Source: Bacillota bacterium
Lineage (GTDB): Bacteria > Bacillota > Clostridia > Clostridiales > Clostridiaceae
Assembly (NCBI GenBank): GCA_023445445.1
Contig: JAEXLD010000112.1
Coordinates: forward strand, 44,926-108,925
Length of the DNA stretch: 64,000 nucleotides
Direction: 5' to 3'
Shown: positions 37,231 through 46,554 of the stretch, in pieces
Layout: each line of letters begins with the position of its first letter
Position numbering within the stretch: the first letter of the stretch is position 1
Position numbers and translations under genes: made by a program
Notes under the pieces: model-generated
What the model saw: the letters and a program-made list of their open reading frames with translations, nothing else
The model's database searches: none
What the model was told of the DNA's origin: nothing

Positions 37231-39426
37231 GTGAATAAAAAGATTTTTAGAGATAAAGCGCTAATGAAAAAAAGAATATCATTAGCGCTTACAACGTTAA
37301 TATGTTTATTTACTATTTTAATAATAAGACTATCTTATATAATGATAGTTAAAAGAGAAGAATACTCTGCAAGAGCTGAAGAACAATGGACTAGCGAAGT
37401 TAAAATTGATGCTCGTAGGGGTAAGATATTAGATCGGAATGGAGTAGAACTTGCAGTATCAGCTAATGTATATAGAGTGGATTTTGATTTAAACTCGATT
37501 AAAGGACATTTAAGAAAAGAAAGCCTTACAATTAATGATATAGCTCCAAATATAGCAGAAGCTCTTAATATGGATGTAAATAAGGTTTTAGATAAATTAA
37601 ATACTAAATTACCTAGTGGAGCTGATGCAGGAGCTGCAATTTTAGTTAGAAGAATAGAAAAAGAACAAGCTGATAAAGTGAAAAATTTAAACATACCTGG
37701 AGTTATTGTATCTCCAGACACAAAAAGATATTACCCTAATGGAAATTTTCTAGCTCATGTGCTAGGAAGTACAAATATAGATGGAAAAGGACTAACTGGA
37801 ATAGAATTAGAATATAACAATTATTTATCAGGAACCCCGGGTCTTAGAATATCAGAATTAAGTAAGTATAATGATGAACTTCCTTATACTATTTCAGAAT
37901 TTACTGCACCAGTAAATGGCAAAGATTTAGTGCTAACAATAGATGCAAATTTACAAGCCTTTGCTGAAAAAGTTGCAGAAAAGGGTTATAAGGACAATTT
38001 AGCAAAGCAAGTGTCAATTATAATAATGAATCCAAACAATGGAGAAATTCTTGCTATGGTTAATAAACCAGATTTTGATCCTAATAATCCCTATGAAGGT
38101 GCTGAAAATTATGAGGGAGCAAATTTAGCAGAAAAGGTTCAAAAGATGTGGAGAAATCATTTGGTAAATGATACCTTTGAGCCAGGATCAATATTTAAGG
38201 TAGTAACAATGATAGGAAACCTTGAAGAAGGATTGGTTAATGAAAATGATACTTTTACTTGTAATGGTAGTTTAAAAATTGGACCTCATACTATAAAATG
38301 TTGGAAAACTTCTGGGCATGGTACTCAGATCTTACCAGAAATTCTACAAAATTCATGTAACGTTGGATTTATGGAAATTGGTAAAAGAATAGGTAAAGAG
38401 AAGCTAAATGAATATATTAAAAAACTAGGATTTGGACAAGTAAGTGGTATAGATTTGCCAGGAGAAGCTAAGGGAATTATTAAGAAGACGGAGAATATTA
38501 ATGAGGCAGATTTAGCCACTATTTCATTTGGACAAACAAACACAGTAAATGCAGTTCAATATATGACTGCTTATAATAGTATTATAAATGGAGGGGATTT
38601 AATACAACCCCATATAATGAAAGAAATAACTTATACTGATGAAGAAGGTAAAAAAGTTATTGAGAAATCCTTTGAACCGAATATAGTGGATGTTTTATCA
38701 GAAGAAAAAACTGCTATACTAAGGGATTATTTAGAAAGAACAGTTTCTTATGGAGGTTCAAGTAAGGCTTACGTTGAAGGATATCATATAGGAGCAAAGA
38801 CAGGTACTGCTCAAAAAGTAAATCCTAGGGGTGGAGGATATGAATCAGGAAAATATATTTCTTCTTTAGCAGGTTTTGCACCGGCTGATAACCCACAAGT
38901 TACTGTATTTATTTCTATTGATGAACCTGGAACTGGAACTTATTATGCAGGACAAATAGTAGCACCACTAGCTAATATATTATTTACAGATATTTTTAAT
39001 TATATGAGTGAAAATATGCCTAAAGATGATATTGAGAGTATAGTCAAAGAAGTAGTTATACCGGAAATTAGAGGACTTAAAGTAGATGAAGCTAAAAAAA
39101 TATTAAAAGAATATAATATAGGGTATAACATTCAGGGAAATGGGGATATAATTACAGATGTAAAACCTTATCCAGGGTATACTATTAAAGAAAATTCTAA
39201 GATAAATATAGACACAGGAGAGATAGAGTCTTATAATAAATATGTTGTTATGCCAGATTTAAGGGGATGTACCTTAGAAGTAGCAACGAAAATTTTAGAT
39301 GATCTTGGAATTACTTTTTCTTATGATGGTGAAGGAACAATAACTAAACAAAGTATACAAAAGGGTGAGGTAATTACTAAGGGAACTAATGTTAAATTAG
39401 TATTAAATGAAGAATATGGAGATTAA
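37231..39426 (+). CDS. Class B penicillin-binding protein, SpoVD/PBP2B type with two PASTA domains
   Basis: The 731-residue protein has a membrane anchor (about 16-36), a PBP dimerisation domain and a transpeptidase domain with the three active-site motifs: SIFK (about residue 326), SCN (about 375) and KTGT (about 522). Two PASTA domains follow at about 595-655 and 665-731. This composition matches SpoVD, the sporulation septal PBP, but vegetative PBP2B-like FtsI proteins in clostridia look similar. The GTG start follows a GGAGG site. It probably pairs with the FtsW/SpoVE protein encoded downstream. Confidence 0.88.
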   Translation: MNKKIFRDKALMKKRISLALTTLICLFTILIIRLSYIMIVKREEYSARAEEQWTSEVKIDARRGKILDRNGVELAVSANVYRVDFDLNSIKGHLRKESLTINDIAPNIAEALNMDVNKVLDKLNTKLPSGADAGAAILVRRIEKEQADKVKNLNIPGVIVSPDTKRYYPNGNFLAHVLGSTNIDGKGLTGIELEYNNYLSGTPGLRISELSKYNDELPYTISEFTAPVNGKDLVLTIDANLQAFAEKVAEKGYKDNLAKQVSIIIMNPNNGEILAMVNKPDFDPNNPYEGAENYEGANLAEKVQKMWRNHLVNDTFEPGSIFKVVTMIGNLEEGLVNENDTFTCNGSLKIGPHTIKCWKTSGHGTQILPEILQNSCNVGFMEIGKRIGKEKLNEYIKKLGFGQVSGIDLPGEAKGIIKKTENINEADLATISFGQTNTVNAVQYMTAYNSIINGGDLIQPHIMKEITYTDEEGKKVIEKSFEPNIVDVLSEEKTAILRDYLERTVSYGGSSKAYVEGYHIGAKTGTAQKVNPRGGGYESGKYISSLAGFAPADNPQVTVFISIDEPGTGTYYAGQIVAPLANILFTDIFNYMSENMPKDDIESIVKEVVIPEIRGLKVDEAKKILKEYNIGYNIQGNGDIITDVKPYPGYTIKENSKINIDTGEIESYNKYVVMPDLRGCTLEVATKILDDLGITFSYDGEGTITKQSIQKGEVITKGTNVKLVLNEEYGD

Positions 39427-39444
39427 TTAGAATATCCCTTTACA

Positions 39445-39471
39445 TTAGCATGTGGGAAACTCACATGCTAA
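39445..39471. repeat. Intercistronic hairpin between the PBP gene and murE
   Basis: TTAGCATGTG (39445-39454) and CACATGCTAA (39462-39471) pair perfectly around GGAAACT. No T run follows, so it may be an mRNA processing or stability element instead of a terminator. Confidence 0.55.
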
Positions 39472-39525
39472 ATTTATATACAAAAGATATTGGGATTTCG
39501 TTTAGAATATAAAGGAGATGATTAA

Positions 39526-40977
39526 ATGAAGTTATTAGATTTATTAAATGGAGTAAACTATGAAGTCTTAAGTGGTACTGAAGATATTGATATAAACCAC
39601 ATCCAATATGATAGTAGAAAAATAAAAAATGGTGATTTATTCGTTTGTCTTACAGGTTTTGAAGTTGATGGACATGATTATGCCTTTAAAGCTATTGATG
39701 CTGGTGCAAAGGTAATTTTATGCGAAAAAGATATAAATATAAAAAATGATGAAATAACAGTTATATTAGTTAAAGAAGGCAGAAAAGCATTAGCAACTAT
39801 GTCAGCAAATTATTATGGACATCCAACAAAAAAATTAAAGCTAATTGGTGTAACAGGAACTAACGGAAAGACTACAACAGTATATTTACTAAAATCTATG
39901 CTTGAAAAAGCAGGAAAGAAAGTTGGATTAATTGGTACAATCGCTAATTATATTGGAGATAAAAAGGTAAAATCAGAAAGAACTACTCCAGAGTCTTTAG
40001 AACTTCAAAAGTTATTTAAAGATATGGTAGATGATAACTGTGAATATTGTGTTATGGAAGTGTCATCACACTCATTATATCTAGATAGAGTTTATGGATG
40101 TGAATTTGAAGTTGGGATTTTTACTAACTTAACTAGAGATCATTTAGATTTCCATAAATCCTTTGAAAATTATTACAAAGCTAAATTTAAATTATTTGAA
40201 AGAAGTAAAAATTGTGTAATAAATATTGATGATGATTATGGATATAGAATAGTAACAGATATTGAAAGTTTAGGAAATAAGGAAGTAAAGACATATTCAA
40301 TAAAAGATGAAAGTGACTTTAAGGCTTCTGAAGTTATGTTAAAGGAAGGAGATATACACTTTAACGTAAATGGAGATAATTATAATTCAGTTTTACCAGG
40401 TGAGTATAATGTTTATAATGCATTAGGAGCAATAGCTGCAATGAATGTCCTAGATATTGATAAAAAATACATCAAAGAAGGACTAATGGATGTAGTAGTA
40501 CCTGGAAGATGTGAAAGAATAGGATATAAGTACAATATTCCATATGAAATAATAATCGATTTTGCCCACACTCCTGATGGTCTTAAAAATATACTAGAAA
40601 CTTTAAAAGACTATACTAAAAATAGATTAATTGCAGTTTATGGATGTGGTGGAGATAGAGATAAGGTAAAGAGAGCTGAATTAGGTAGGATTGGAACAGA
40701 ATTAGCAGATTTAGCTGTTATCACATCTGATAATCCGAGGGAAGAAGATCCTATGGCTATAATAAAAGAAATAATAGCAGGTATAAGTAAATCAAACTAT
40801 ATAGCAATAGAAGATAGATCAGAAGCTATAAAGCTTGCTTTAAGCATGGCAGAAGAGGGAGATGTAGTAGTACTTGCAGGTAAGGGCCATGAAAACTATC
40901 AAATTACTAATGAAGGTGTAATTCATTTTGATGAAAGAGAAGTAGTTGATAAAATTCTAGCAAATAAAAGAAAATAA
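39526..40977 (+). CDS. murE: UDP-MurNAc-tripeptide synthetase MurE, meso-DAP type
   Basis: The 483-residue Mur ligase has the ATP loop GVTGTNGKTTT (about residue 108), the carbamylated-lysine region YKAKFKLFE, and the substrate-selecting motif SDNPREEDP (about residue 405). DNPR is the known signature of meso-diaminopimelate-adding enzymes, whereas lysine-adding ones differ there. It extends UDP-MurNAc-L-Ala-D-Glu in the cytoplasm. DapF, also in this window, would supply the meso-DAP. GGAGATG precedes the ATG, and murF follows after 14 bases. Confidence 0.95.
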   Translation: MKLLDLLNGVNYEVLSGTEDIDINHIQYDSRKIKNGDLFVCLTGFEVDGHDYAFKAIDAGAKVILCEKDINIKNDEITVILVKEGRKALATMSANYYGHPTKKLKLIGVTGTNGKTTTVYLLKSMLEKAGKKVGLIGTIANYIGDKKVKSERTTPESLELQKLFKDMVDDNCEYCVMEVSSHSLYLDRVYGCEFEVGIFTNLTRDHLDFHKSFENYYKAKFKLFERSKNCVINIDDDYGYRIVTDIESLGNKEVKTYSIKDESDFKASEVMLKEGDIHFNVNGDNYNSVLPGEYNVYNALGAIAAMNVLDIDKKYIKEGLMDVVVPGRCERIGYKYNIPYEIIIDFAHTPDGLKNILETLKDYTKNRLIAVYGCGGDRDKVKRAELGRIGTELADLAVITSDNPREEDPMAIIKEIIAGISKSNYIAIEDRSEAIKLALSMAEEGDVVVLAGKGHENYQITNEGVIHFDEREVVDKILANKRK

Positions 40978-40991
40978 TAGAGGTGTGAACA

Positions 40992-42353
40992 GTGGAATTA
41001 TCTTTAAATGAAGTTTTAGAAGCTACTGCTGGAAAGGTAATAGTAGAAGGAAAAAAAGACTTTAATAAAATTTGTATAGATACAAGAAAAATTGAAGCTA
41101 ATAATATTTATTTAGCCATTAATGGAGAAAATTTCAATGGTAATAAATTTGTTGTAGAGGCCTTTGAAAAAGGTGCTTCAATAGCAATTGTAGATGAAGT
41201 TTTATTTGATGTAGAAAAATTAAAGACTTTAGGAACTGTAATAAAAGTAGAAAATTCTGAAAAAGCTTTATTAGATTTAGCAAGTTTCTATAGGAAAAAG
41301 CTTGGAATTAAGGTTGTTGGTGTTACAGGATCTTGTGGTAAAACATCAACTAAGGACTTAATAGCTTCATTCTTAAGCGATAAGTATAAGGTTTTTAAGA
41401 CTAAAGGTAATTTTAATAATCAAATAGGATTACCACTTATGATATTAGAACTTGATAGTTCCTATGATGTTGCAGTATTAGAGATGGGAATGAGTAATCT
41501 AGGAGAAATAGATGTTCTTGCAAACTGTGCAAGGCCTGATATTGCAGTTATTACCAATATAGGTTTATCTCATATTGAGAATTTAAAGACTCAAGATAAC
41601 ATTTTAAAAGCAAAATCAGAGATATTTAATTATTTTAACGAAAGTAATACTTTAATAATTAATGGTGAAGATAATAATTTATTAAAAATTAAAAATAAAT
41701 GTTTTGAAATTTTAAGAATTGGATATAATCATGAATATGATGTCTATGCTTTTAATATTATACTAAAGGAAGATAAAACTTCCTTTACAGTAAAAGCTAA
41801 AGAAGAGGAATTTAATTTTGAGATTCCAATGGCAGGTAAGCATAATGTTTTAAATTCGATGCTAGCAATAGCTGTGGCAATGAAATTAAATGTTTCCTTT
41901 TCTGAAATGAAAAAAGGAATTAAGAATTTAGAAGCTACATCTATGAGGCTGCAAGTAATAAAAAGAGAAAACTTCACAATAATAAATGATTGTTACAATG
42001 CAAGTCCTGATTCAATGAAGTCTTCTATTGATGTTCTTAATTCATATAAAGATGGAAGAAAAATTGCGATACTAGGAACAATGAATGAACTTGGTGATGA
42101 ATCTATAAATGCACATACTGATGTTGGGTATTATGCTAAAGAAAAAGTTGATTTATTAATAGCAATTGGTAAGTATAAAGATTGCTATAAAAAGGGATAT
42201 ACTTTAGATAATATTATTACCTTTGAGAATAAAGGAGACTTTATTAGTAATTTAAACAAAATCATTAAAAAGAATGATGTAATTTTAGTTAAAGCATCAA
42301 GGGGAATGAAGTTTGAAGAAATAGTAAGTTCTTTAGAGGAAGTACAAATATAA
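40992..42353 (+). CDS. murF: UDP-MurNAc-tripeptide D-alanyl-D-alanine ligase
   Basis: The 453-residue ligase adds D-Ala-D-Ala to complete the pentapeptide precursor. It has the Mur ATP loop VTGSCGKTSTKDL (about residue 110), the MGMSNLGEIDVLA motif, the NDCYNASPDSMKSS segment and a C-terminal Mur ligase domain (ILGTMNELGDES). GTG at 40992 follows AGAGGTGTG at good spacing and fits family length. Its stop lies just before the strong Shine-Dalgarno of mraY. Confidence 0.95.
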   Translation: MELSLNEVLEATAGKVIVEGKKDFNKICIDTRKIEANNIYLAINGENFNGNKFVVEAFEKGASIAIVDEVLFDVEKLKTLGTVIKVENSEKALLDLASFYRKKLGIKVVGVTGSCGKTSTKDLIASFLSDKYKVFKTKGNFNNQIGLPLMILELDSSYDVAVLEMGMSNLGEIDVLANCARPDIAVITNIGLSHIENLKTQDNILKAKSEIFNYFNESNTLIINGEDNNLLKIKNKCFEILRIGYNHEYDVYAFNIILKEDKTSFTVKAKEEEFNFEIPMAGKHNVLNSMLAIAVAMKLNVSFSEMKKGIKNLEATSMRLQVIKRENFTIINDCYNASPDSMKSSIDVLNSYKDGRKIAILGTMNELGDESINAHTDVGYYAKEKVDLLIAIGKYKDCYKKGYTLDNIITFENKGDFISNLNKIIKKNDVILVKASRGMKFEEIVSSLEEVQI

Positions 42354-42354
42354 C

Positions 42355-42390
42355 AAAGGAGGTGAACTGCCTTCTTAGGCAGTGACAATG
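42355..42390 (+). promoter_or_regulatory. Shine-Dalgarno separated from the mraY start by a hairpin
   Basis: A near-perfect AAAGGAGGTGA (42355-42365) is followed by ACTGCC (42366-42371), loop TTCTTA, GGCAGT (42378-42383), then GACA and the ATG at 42388. Linear spacing from the site to the start is about 22 bases, too long for efficient initiation. If the 18-base hairpin forms, the spacing falls to about five bases. Similar looped spacers are known in phage T4 genes. It could regulate MraY synthesis. Confidence 0.6.
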
Positions 42391-43362
42391 GGGGAGAAGT
42401 TAATAGACATTATAACATCAAAGATAGCTATAGGTTTAGTATTATCTTTTATAATAACAATTATATTAGGACCAATAATAATACCTATGCTAACAAAACT
42501 AAAATTTGGGCAAAATATTAGGAAAGAAGGGCCTCAAAGTCATCTTAAAAAAGCTGGAACTCCAACTATTGGTGGGTTAATATTCATTATTTCTACATCA
42601 ATAGTTATGTTAGTTATGAGATTTAGTCTTACAGATGAAGCTATGATTGCACTTTATTCATTAATAGCTTTTGGATTTATTGGATTTTTAGACGATATAT
42701 TAAAGATATTGAAAAAAGATAATGAAGGTTTAAAAGCTTGGCAAAAAATGTTATTATTAATAATTTTTTCTACTGCAATTGCAGTTTATGGTTATGTAAA
42801 TTTAGGAACGGGCTTAAGATTTCCATTCATAAATACAATATTACCATTAGGAGTTCTATATATACCATTTGTTATAGTGTACTATGCAGGAGCTACTAAT
42901 GCTGTTAATTTAACTGATGGATTAGATGGATTAGCATCTACTATAAGTGTATTGGTTTTAACCTTTTTTGGAGTAGTAGCTTTTACTATGGGACATGAAT
43001 CTCTAGCTATATTTTCTATAGTACTAGCAGGTGGTTTACTTGGATTCTTAAAATTTAATGCTTATCCAGCTAAGGTATTTATGGGAGATACAGGTTCATT
43101 AGCAATAGGTGGTGCAATTGCTACTATTGCATTAATATTGGAGTTACCACTTATTTTATTTATAGTTGGTGGAATTTATGTTTTTGAAACAATTTCAGTA
43201 ATTTTACAAGTTTCATCATATAAGTTAAGAGGTAAAAGATTATTTAAAATGGCACCAATTCATCATCATTTTGAACAAATAGGATGGAGTGAAACTAAAA
43301 TTGTAACAGTTTTTGCAGTTATTACAGTAGTGTTATGCTTTGTAGGATTTATGGCCCTTTAA
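42388..43362 (+). CDS. mraY: Phospho-MurNAc-pentapeptide transferase MraY
   Basis: The 324-residue membrane enzyme makes lipid I by moving phospho-MurNAc-pentapeptide to undecaprenyl phosphate. About ten hydrophobic helices are present, with the catalytic aspartates in GFLDDILKI (about 97-105) and [11 protein letters not shown] (about 172-182), the [11 protein letters not shown] motif and the [10 protein letters not shown] histidine loop. ATG 42388 is taken as the start; an in-frame GTG at 42382 is a possible alternative. The initiation region contains the unusual hairpin described separately. murD is not adjacent. Confidence 0.94.
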   Translation: MGEKLIDIITSKIAIGLVLSFIITIILGPIIIPMLTKLKFGQNIRKEGPQSHLKKAGTPTIGGLIFIISTSIVMLVMRFSLTDEAMIALYSLIAFGFIGFLDDILKILKKDNEGLKAWQKMLLLIIFSTAIAVYGYVNLGTGLRFPFINTILPLGVLYIPFVIVYYAGATNAVNLTDGLDGLASTISVLVLTFFGVVAFTMGHESLAIFSIVLAGGLLGFLKFNAYPAKVFMGDTGSLAIGGAIATIALILELPLILFIVGGIYVFETISVILQVSSYKLRGKRLFKMAPIHHHFEQIGWSETKIVTVFAVITVVLCFVGFMAL

Positions 43363-43383
43363 TCATTGATTGGAGGAGGTTAT

Positions 43384-44502
43384 ATGAGAGCAGCAAAACA
43401 AAAGGCTAAAATAGGGGAAATAGACTATGGTATATTTTATGCTGTCATTCTTTTGCTTGCAATAGGAGTAATTATGATTTATTCCGCTAGTTCATACTAT
43501 GCTATGTTTAAAGACGGAGATAGTATGGTATATTTAAAGAAACAACTAATTTGGGCTATAACTGGATTAATAGCCATGGGAGTTATGTCAAATTTTGATT
43601 ATCATAAATTGCGTAAAATCACCCCACACATACTTATTACTACTGTTCCGTTATTGATTGCAGTATTTTTCTTTCCAGCAGTAAATGGAGCTAAAAGGTG
43701 GATACAATTAGGGCCACTATCCTTTCAGCCATCTGAATTAACTAAATATGCAGTTGTAATTTTTTTAGCAATGAGTTTAGATGCAAAGGGTGAGGGAATT
43801 AAAAAGTTTTGGTCGGGAATAGTTCCTTATTTAGGGGTATCTGGTTTTTTTGCAGTTATGATTTTAGCTGAAAAGAATTTAAGTATTGCAGCAATTATTA
43901 TGATAGTTACTTTTATAATGCTTTTTGTTGCAGGAGGAAGAATACAAGATTTGTTTGGTAAAGTTGCTCCTGTTTTACTAGTTGCAGTAATGTTTTTTAT
44001 ATTTGGAGAAGATTATAGAAGAGCAAGAATGTTAAATTTTTTAAATCCCTGGCAAGACCCAGCAGGAGATGGATATCAATTGATACAGTCATTTTACGCT
44101 TTAGGTGCAGGTGGAGTAACGGGACTTGGGCTTGGACAGTCTAGACAAAAAACATTATATATGCCAGAGCCGCATAATGACTTTATTTTTTCTATAATTG
44201 GTGAAGAACTTGGCTTAATTGGATGTTTATTTATTATACTATTATTTATTTTCTTTGTATGGAGGGGAATAAAAGTAGCTATGAAGGCTAAGGATTCCTA
44301 TGGAACTTTATTAGGTATAGGAATAACATCTATAATAGCAGTTCAAGCTATAATAAATATTGCAGTTGTAACTGGATCTATGCCAGTAACTGGAGTACCA
44401 ATGCCTTTTATAAGTTATGGTGGTACATCATTAGTAATTAATATGACTGCTATGGGAATTCTTTTAAACATATCGAGGCAGATTCAAGGTAAAGATATAT
44501 AA
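43384..44502 (+). CDS. SEDS glycosyltransferase, FtsW/SpoVE type
   Basis: The 372-residue membrane protein has about ten helices and SEDS-family motifs: MIYSASSYYA near the start, the RRARMLNFLNPWQDPAGDGYQ extracellular segment (core FLNPWQDPAGDGYQ), ALGAGGVTGLGLGQS, LPEPHNDFIFS-like PEPHNDFIF with the key aspartate, and PFISYGGTSL. SEDS proteins polymerise lipid II with a class B PBP. The partner is likely the SpoVD-like PBP encoded upstream, which favours SpoVE, but vegetative FtsW cannot be excluded. GGAGGAGG precedes ATG 43384. A terminator follows. Confidence 0.9.
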   Translation: MRAAKQKAKIGEIDYGIFYAVILLLAIGVIMIYSASSYYAMFKDGDSMVYLKKQLIWAITGLIAMGVMSNFDYHKLRKITPHILITTVPLLIAVFFFPAVNGAKRWIQLGPLSFQPSELTKYAVVIFLAMSLDAKGEGIKKFWSGIVPYLGVSGFFAVMILAEKNLSIAAIIMIVTFIMLFVAGGRIQDLFGKVAPVLLVAVMFFIFGEDYRRARMLNFLNPWQDPAGDGYQLIQSFYALGAGGVTGLGLGQSRQKTLYMPEPHNDFIFSIIGEELGLIGCLFIILLFIFFVWRGIKVAMKAKDSYGTLLGIGITSIIAVQAIINIAVVTGSMPVTGVPMPFISYGGTSLVINMTAMGILLNISRQIQGKDI

Positions 44503-44508
44503 ATTTAA

Positions 44509-44551
44509 AAAAAGAGCTGATTTTTAACGAAAAAAATCAGTTCTTTTTTAT
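44509..44551 (+). terminator. Terminator after the FtsW/SpoVE gene
   Basis: The arms around AGAGCTGATTTTT (44513-44525) and AAAAATCAGTTCT (about 44532-44543) form a long stem with one G-U, followed by TTTTTT. It splits the cell-wall cluster from the ftsQ group. The 199-base gap up to ftsQ shows no other clear element. Confidence 0.85.
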
Positions 44552-44701
44552 ATTTCAACTATATTAACATTAAAAGTATTAAATTATTATAAATTTTTGA
44601 GTGAAGTAAAAATTTATAATGAAAAAATAACCTAAAAGTGATATTATTAAATTATATATTATTATTTGAAAGATATATTATTATGTAAAAGTAGGAGAAC
44701 T

Positions 44702-45448
44702 ATGAATACTAATTTGAATAAATATGTAATAAAGAAAAGAAGAAAAAAACTTATAAAAAGAATAGTGCTAGGATTATTTGTTTTTATAATTGGAATTATT
44801 ATTTTTATATACAAGGCTCCAATATTTAATTTAAAAAAAATTAATATTACTGGATTAGTTACAATATCTAATGAAAGCTTGCAGGAAAAGTTAAAATATA
44901 ATCTAGGTAAAAATATCTTTACCTTAGATTATACTAAGATAGAAAAGGAATTAAAAACTGATCCATATGTTGAAAATGTTAGTATAAGGAAAAAAGGTAT
45001 TAACACTATTAATATTAATGTAGTTGAAAATAAAATAGCCTTTTATCTAATTAGTAATGATAAAATAAAGGCTATTAATAATAAAGGTTTAATTGTAGAA
45101 GAACTAGATAATTTAGGAGACAGAAATTTAACTAAGTTATCAGGTGTTGATGTATCTGAAAAACAAGTTGGAAGTAAAATATTAGATGATGATGAATTGT
45201 CTAAAGTTTTAGATACTTTTTATAAGATGATAGAAGTTATACCTGAAGAACTAAGAATATCAGAAATAAATATATTAGATTTAAATAATATTATTTGTTA
45301 CATAGGAGATGTAGAGATAATATTAGGAGATAGTTTGGATTTAATAAATAAGGTAAATATAGCTTTGAACCTTATAGAACAAGGAACTATTACAAAGGGG
45401 TATATAGATATGAGTTTGGAAGGAACACCTGTAATTAAGCAAAGTTAA
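44702..45448 (+). CDS. ftsQ: Cell division protein FtsQ/DivIB
   Basis: This protein of about 248 residues has a very basic cytoplasmic end (KKRRKKLIKR), one membrane helix (about 20-40), a POTRA domain (FNLKKINITGLVTISNESL, about 44-62, through VENVSIRKKG) and a beta domain. This is the DivIB/FtsQ layout, which scaffolds FtsL, DivIC and the septal synthase. ATG 44702 follows TAGGAG; a TTA/ATG-containing upstream extension is unlikely. It heads a group with DUF881-sbp-DUF881, as in B. subtilis. Confidence 0.9.
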   Translation: MNTNLNKYVIKKRRKKLIKRIVLGLFVFIIGIIIFIYKAPIFNLKKINITGLVTISNESLQEKLKYNLGKNIFTLDYTKIEKELKTDPYVENVSIRKKGINTININVVENKIAFYLISNDKIKAINNKGLIVEELDNLGDRNLTKLSGVDVSEKQVGSKILDDDELSKVLDTFYKMIEVIPEELRISEINILDLNNIICYIGDVEIILGDSLDLINKVNIALNLIEQGTITKGYIDMSLEGTPVIKQS

Positions 45449-45466
45449 TAGAAAGGGAGAAGTTAT

Positions 45467-46186
45467 ATGAAGAAAGTTACATCACAAATATTTCTAGCTA
45501 TAGTCTGTGCATTTTTAGGCTTCTTATTAGCACATCAATTTAAAATGTTAAATGAAAAAAACAAGGCAAATATGTCTAATAAGAATTTAGATATTGTATC
45601 AGAAATAGAATTGTTAAAAAAAGAAAAGGAAGAACTAACGAAAGTTAATACTTCTTTATCAGATGAATTAAAGCTATTAGAAGAAAAAGTATCCCAAGAG
45701 GGTGCTGTTGAAGCAGAAATTAAAAAGCAATTAGATAATGCTAGAATGAATTTAGGTTTAGTAGATGTTAAGGGTCCTGGTATTATAATAACAATAACAC
45801 CAAAGTCTAATATATTTGGATCAAGTAGTGATAGTTCTAGAAGTGTTATAACTGAAGATGAAATTGTTCATGTAGTTAATTCTCTTAGATATATAAAAGC
45901 AGAAGCTATATCAATAAATGATTATAGATTGACACCTCAAACTGGAATTAAAAATTCTGGAAATTGGATTTGGGTTGGAACTAGTGCCAAAATTGATCCT
46001 AAGGAAAAAATAATAATTAAAGTTCTAGGAGATAAACAAGCACTAAGTGTAGCAGCTAATTTTCAAGGAGTTTTAGATTATGGTGCGTTACAAAATTATT
46101 ATTGTGATGTAAAAGAAAGTGATGAAATTGTAATAAATAAAACAACTCAATCTTTAAAGAATGAGTATATTAAACCAGTAGAGTAG
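45467..46186 (+). CDS. DUF881 family membrane protein (first copy)
   Basis: The 239-residue protein has an N-terminal membrane helix (about 6-24), a coiled coil (about 42-85) and the extracellular DUF881 domain: GLVDVKGPGIIITI, IVHVVNSLRYIKAEAISIND and a final NYYCDVKESDEI. B. subtilis YlxW and YlxX in the same position are division-linked but have no defined biochemical role. GAAAGGGAG precedes the ATG. A second, diverged copy follows after sbp. Confidence 0.85.
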   Translation: MKKVTSQIFLAIVCAFLGFLLAHQFKMLNEKNKANMSNKNLDIVSEIELLKKEKEELTKVNTSLSDELKLLEEKVSQEGAVEAEIKKQLDNARMNLGLVDVKGPGIIITITPKSNIFGSSSDSSRSVITEDEIVHVVNSLRYIKAEAISINDYRLTPQTGIKNSGNWIWVGTSAKIDPKEKIIIKVLGDKQALSVAANFQGVLDYGALQNYYCDVKESDEIVINKTTQSLKNEYIKPVE

Positions 46187-46203
46187 AAGGAAAGGGGATT
46201 AAT

Positions 46204-46554
46204 ATGATAGCATTTATAGGACTTTTAATAGGGGTGCTTTTAGGGCTAATATTGCATGTGAATATACCAGAAACCTTTTCTTCATATATTTCTGTAGCAA
46301 TACTTGCTTGTTTAGATTCAGTGTTTGGTGCAGTTAGAGCTTCTTTATCAAAAAATTTCAAGGCTGATATTTTTATTTCTGGATTTTTTGGTAATGCAAT
46401 TTTAGCTGCAGGTCTTGCTTATCTAGGAGATAAGCTTGGAATACCAATGTATATAGCTGCTGTTATAGTTTTTGGAGGAAGAATTTTTGATAACTTCGCT
46501 GTAATAAGAAGATTGTTAATTGAAAGGTTCAAGTCTCGAAAAAATGGTGAATAA
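46204..46554 (+). CDS. sbp: Small basic protein Sbp (DUF1290)
   Basis: The 116-residue protein has three to four hydrophobic segments and the DUF1290 signature ILACLDSVFGAVRASL near residue 38, followed by FISGFFGNAILAAGLAYLGDKLG. Its position between two DUF881 genes downstream of ftsQ matches the conserved division neighbourhood. The function is not known. GGAAAGGGG precedes the ATG. The next gene starts on the base after its stop codon. Confidence 0.9.
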   Translation: MIAFIGLLIGVLLGLILHVNIPETFSSYISVAILACLDSVFGAVRASLSKNFKADIFISGFFGNAILAAGLAYLGDKLGIPMYIAAVIVFGGRIFDNFAVIRRLLIERFKSRKNGE

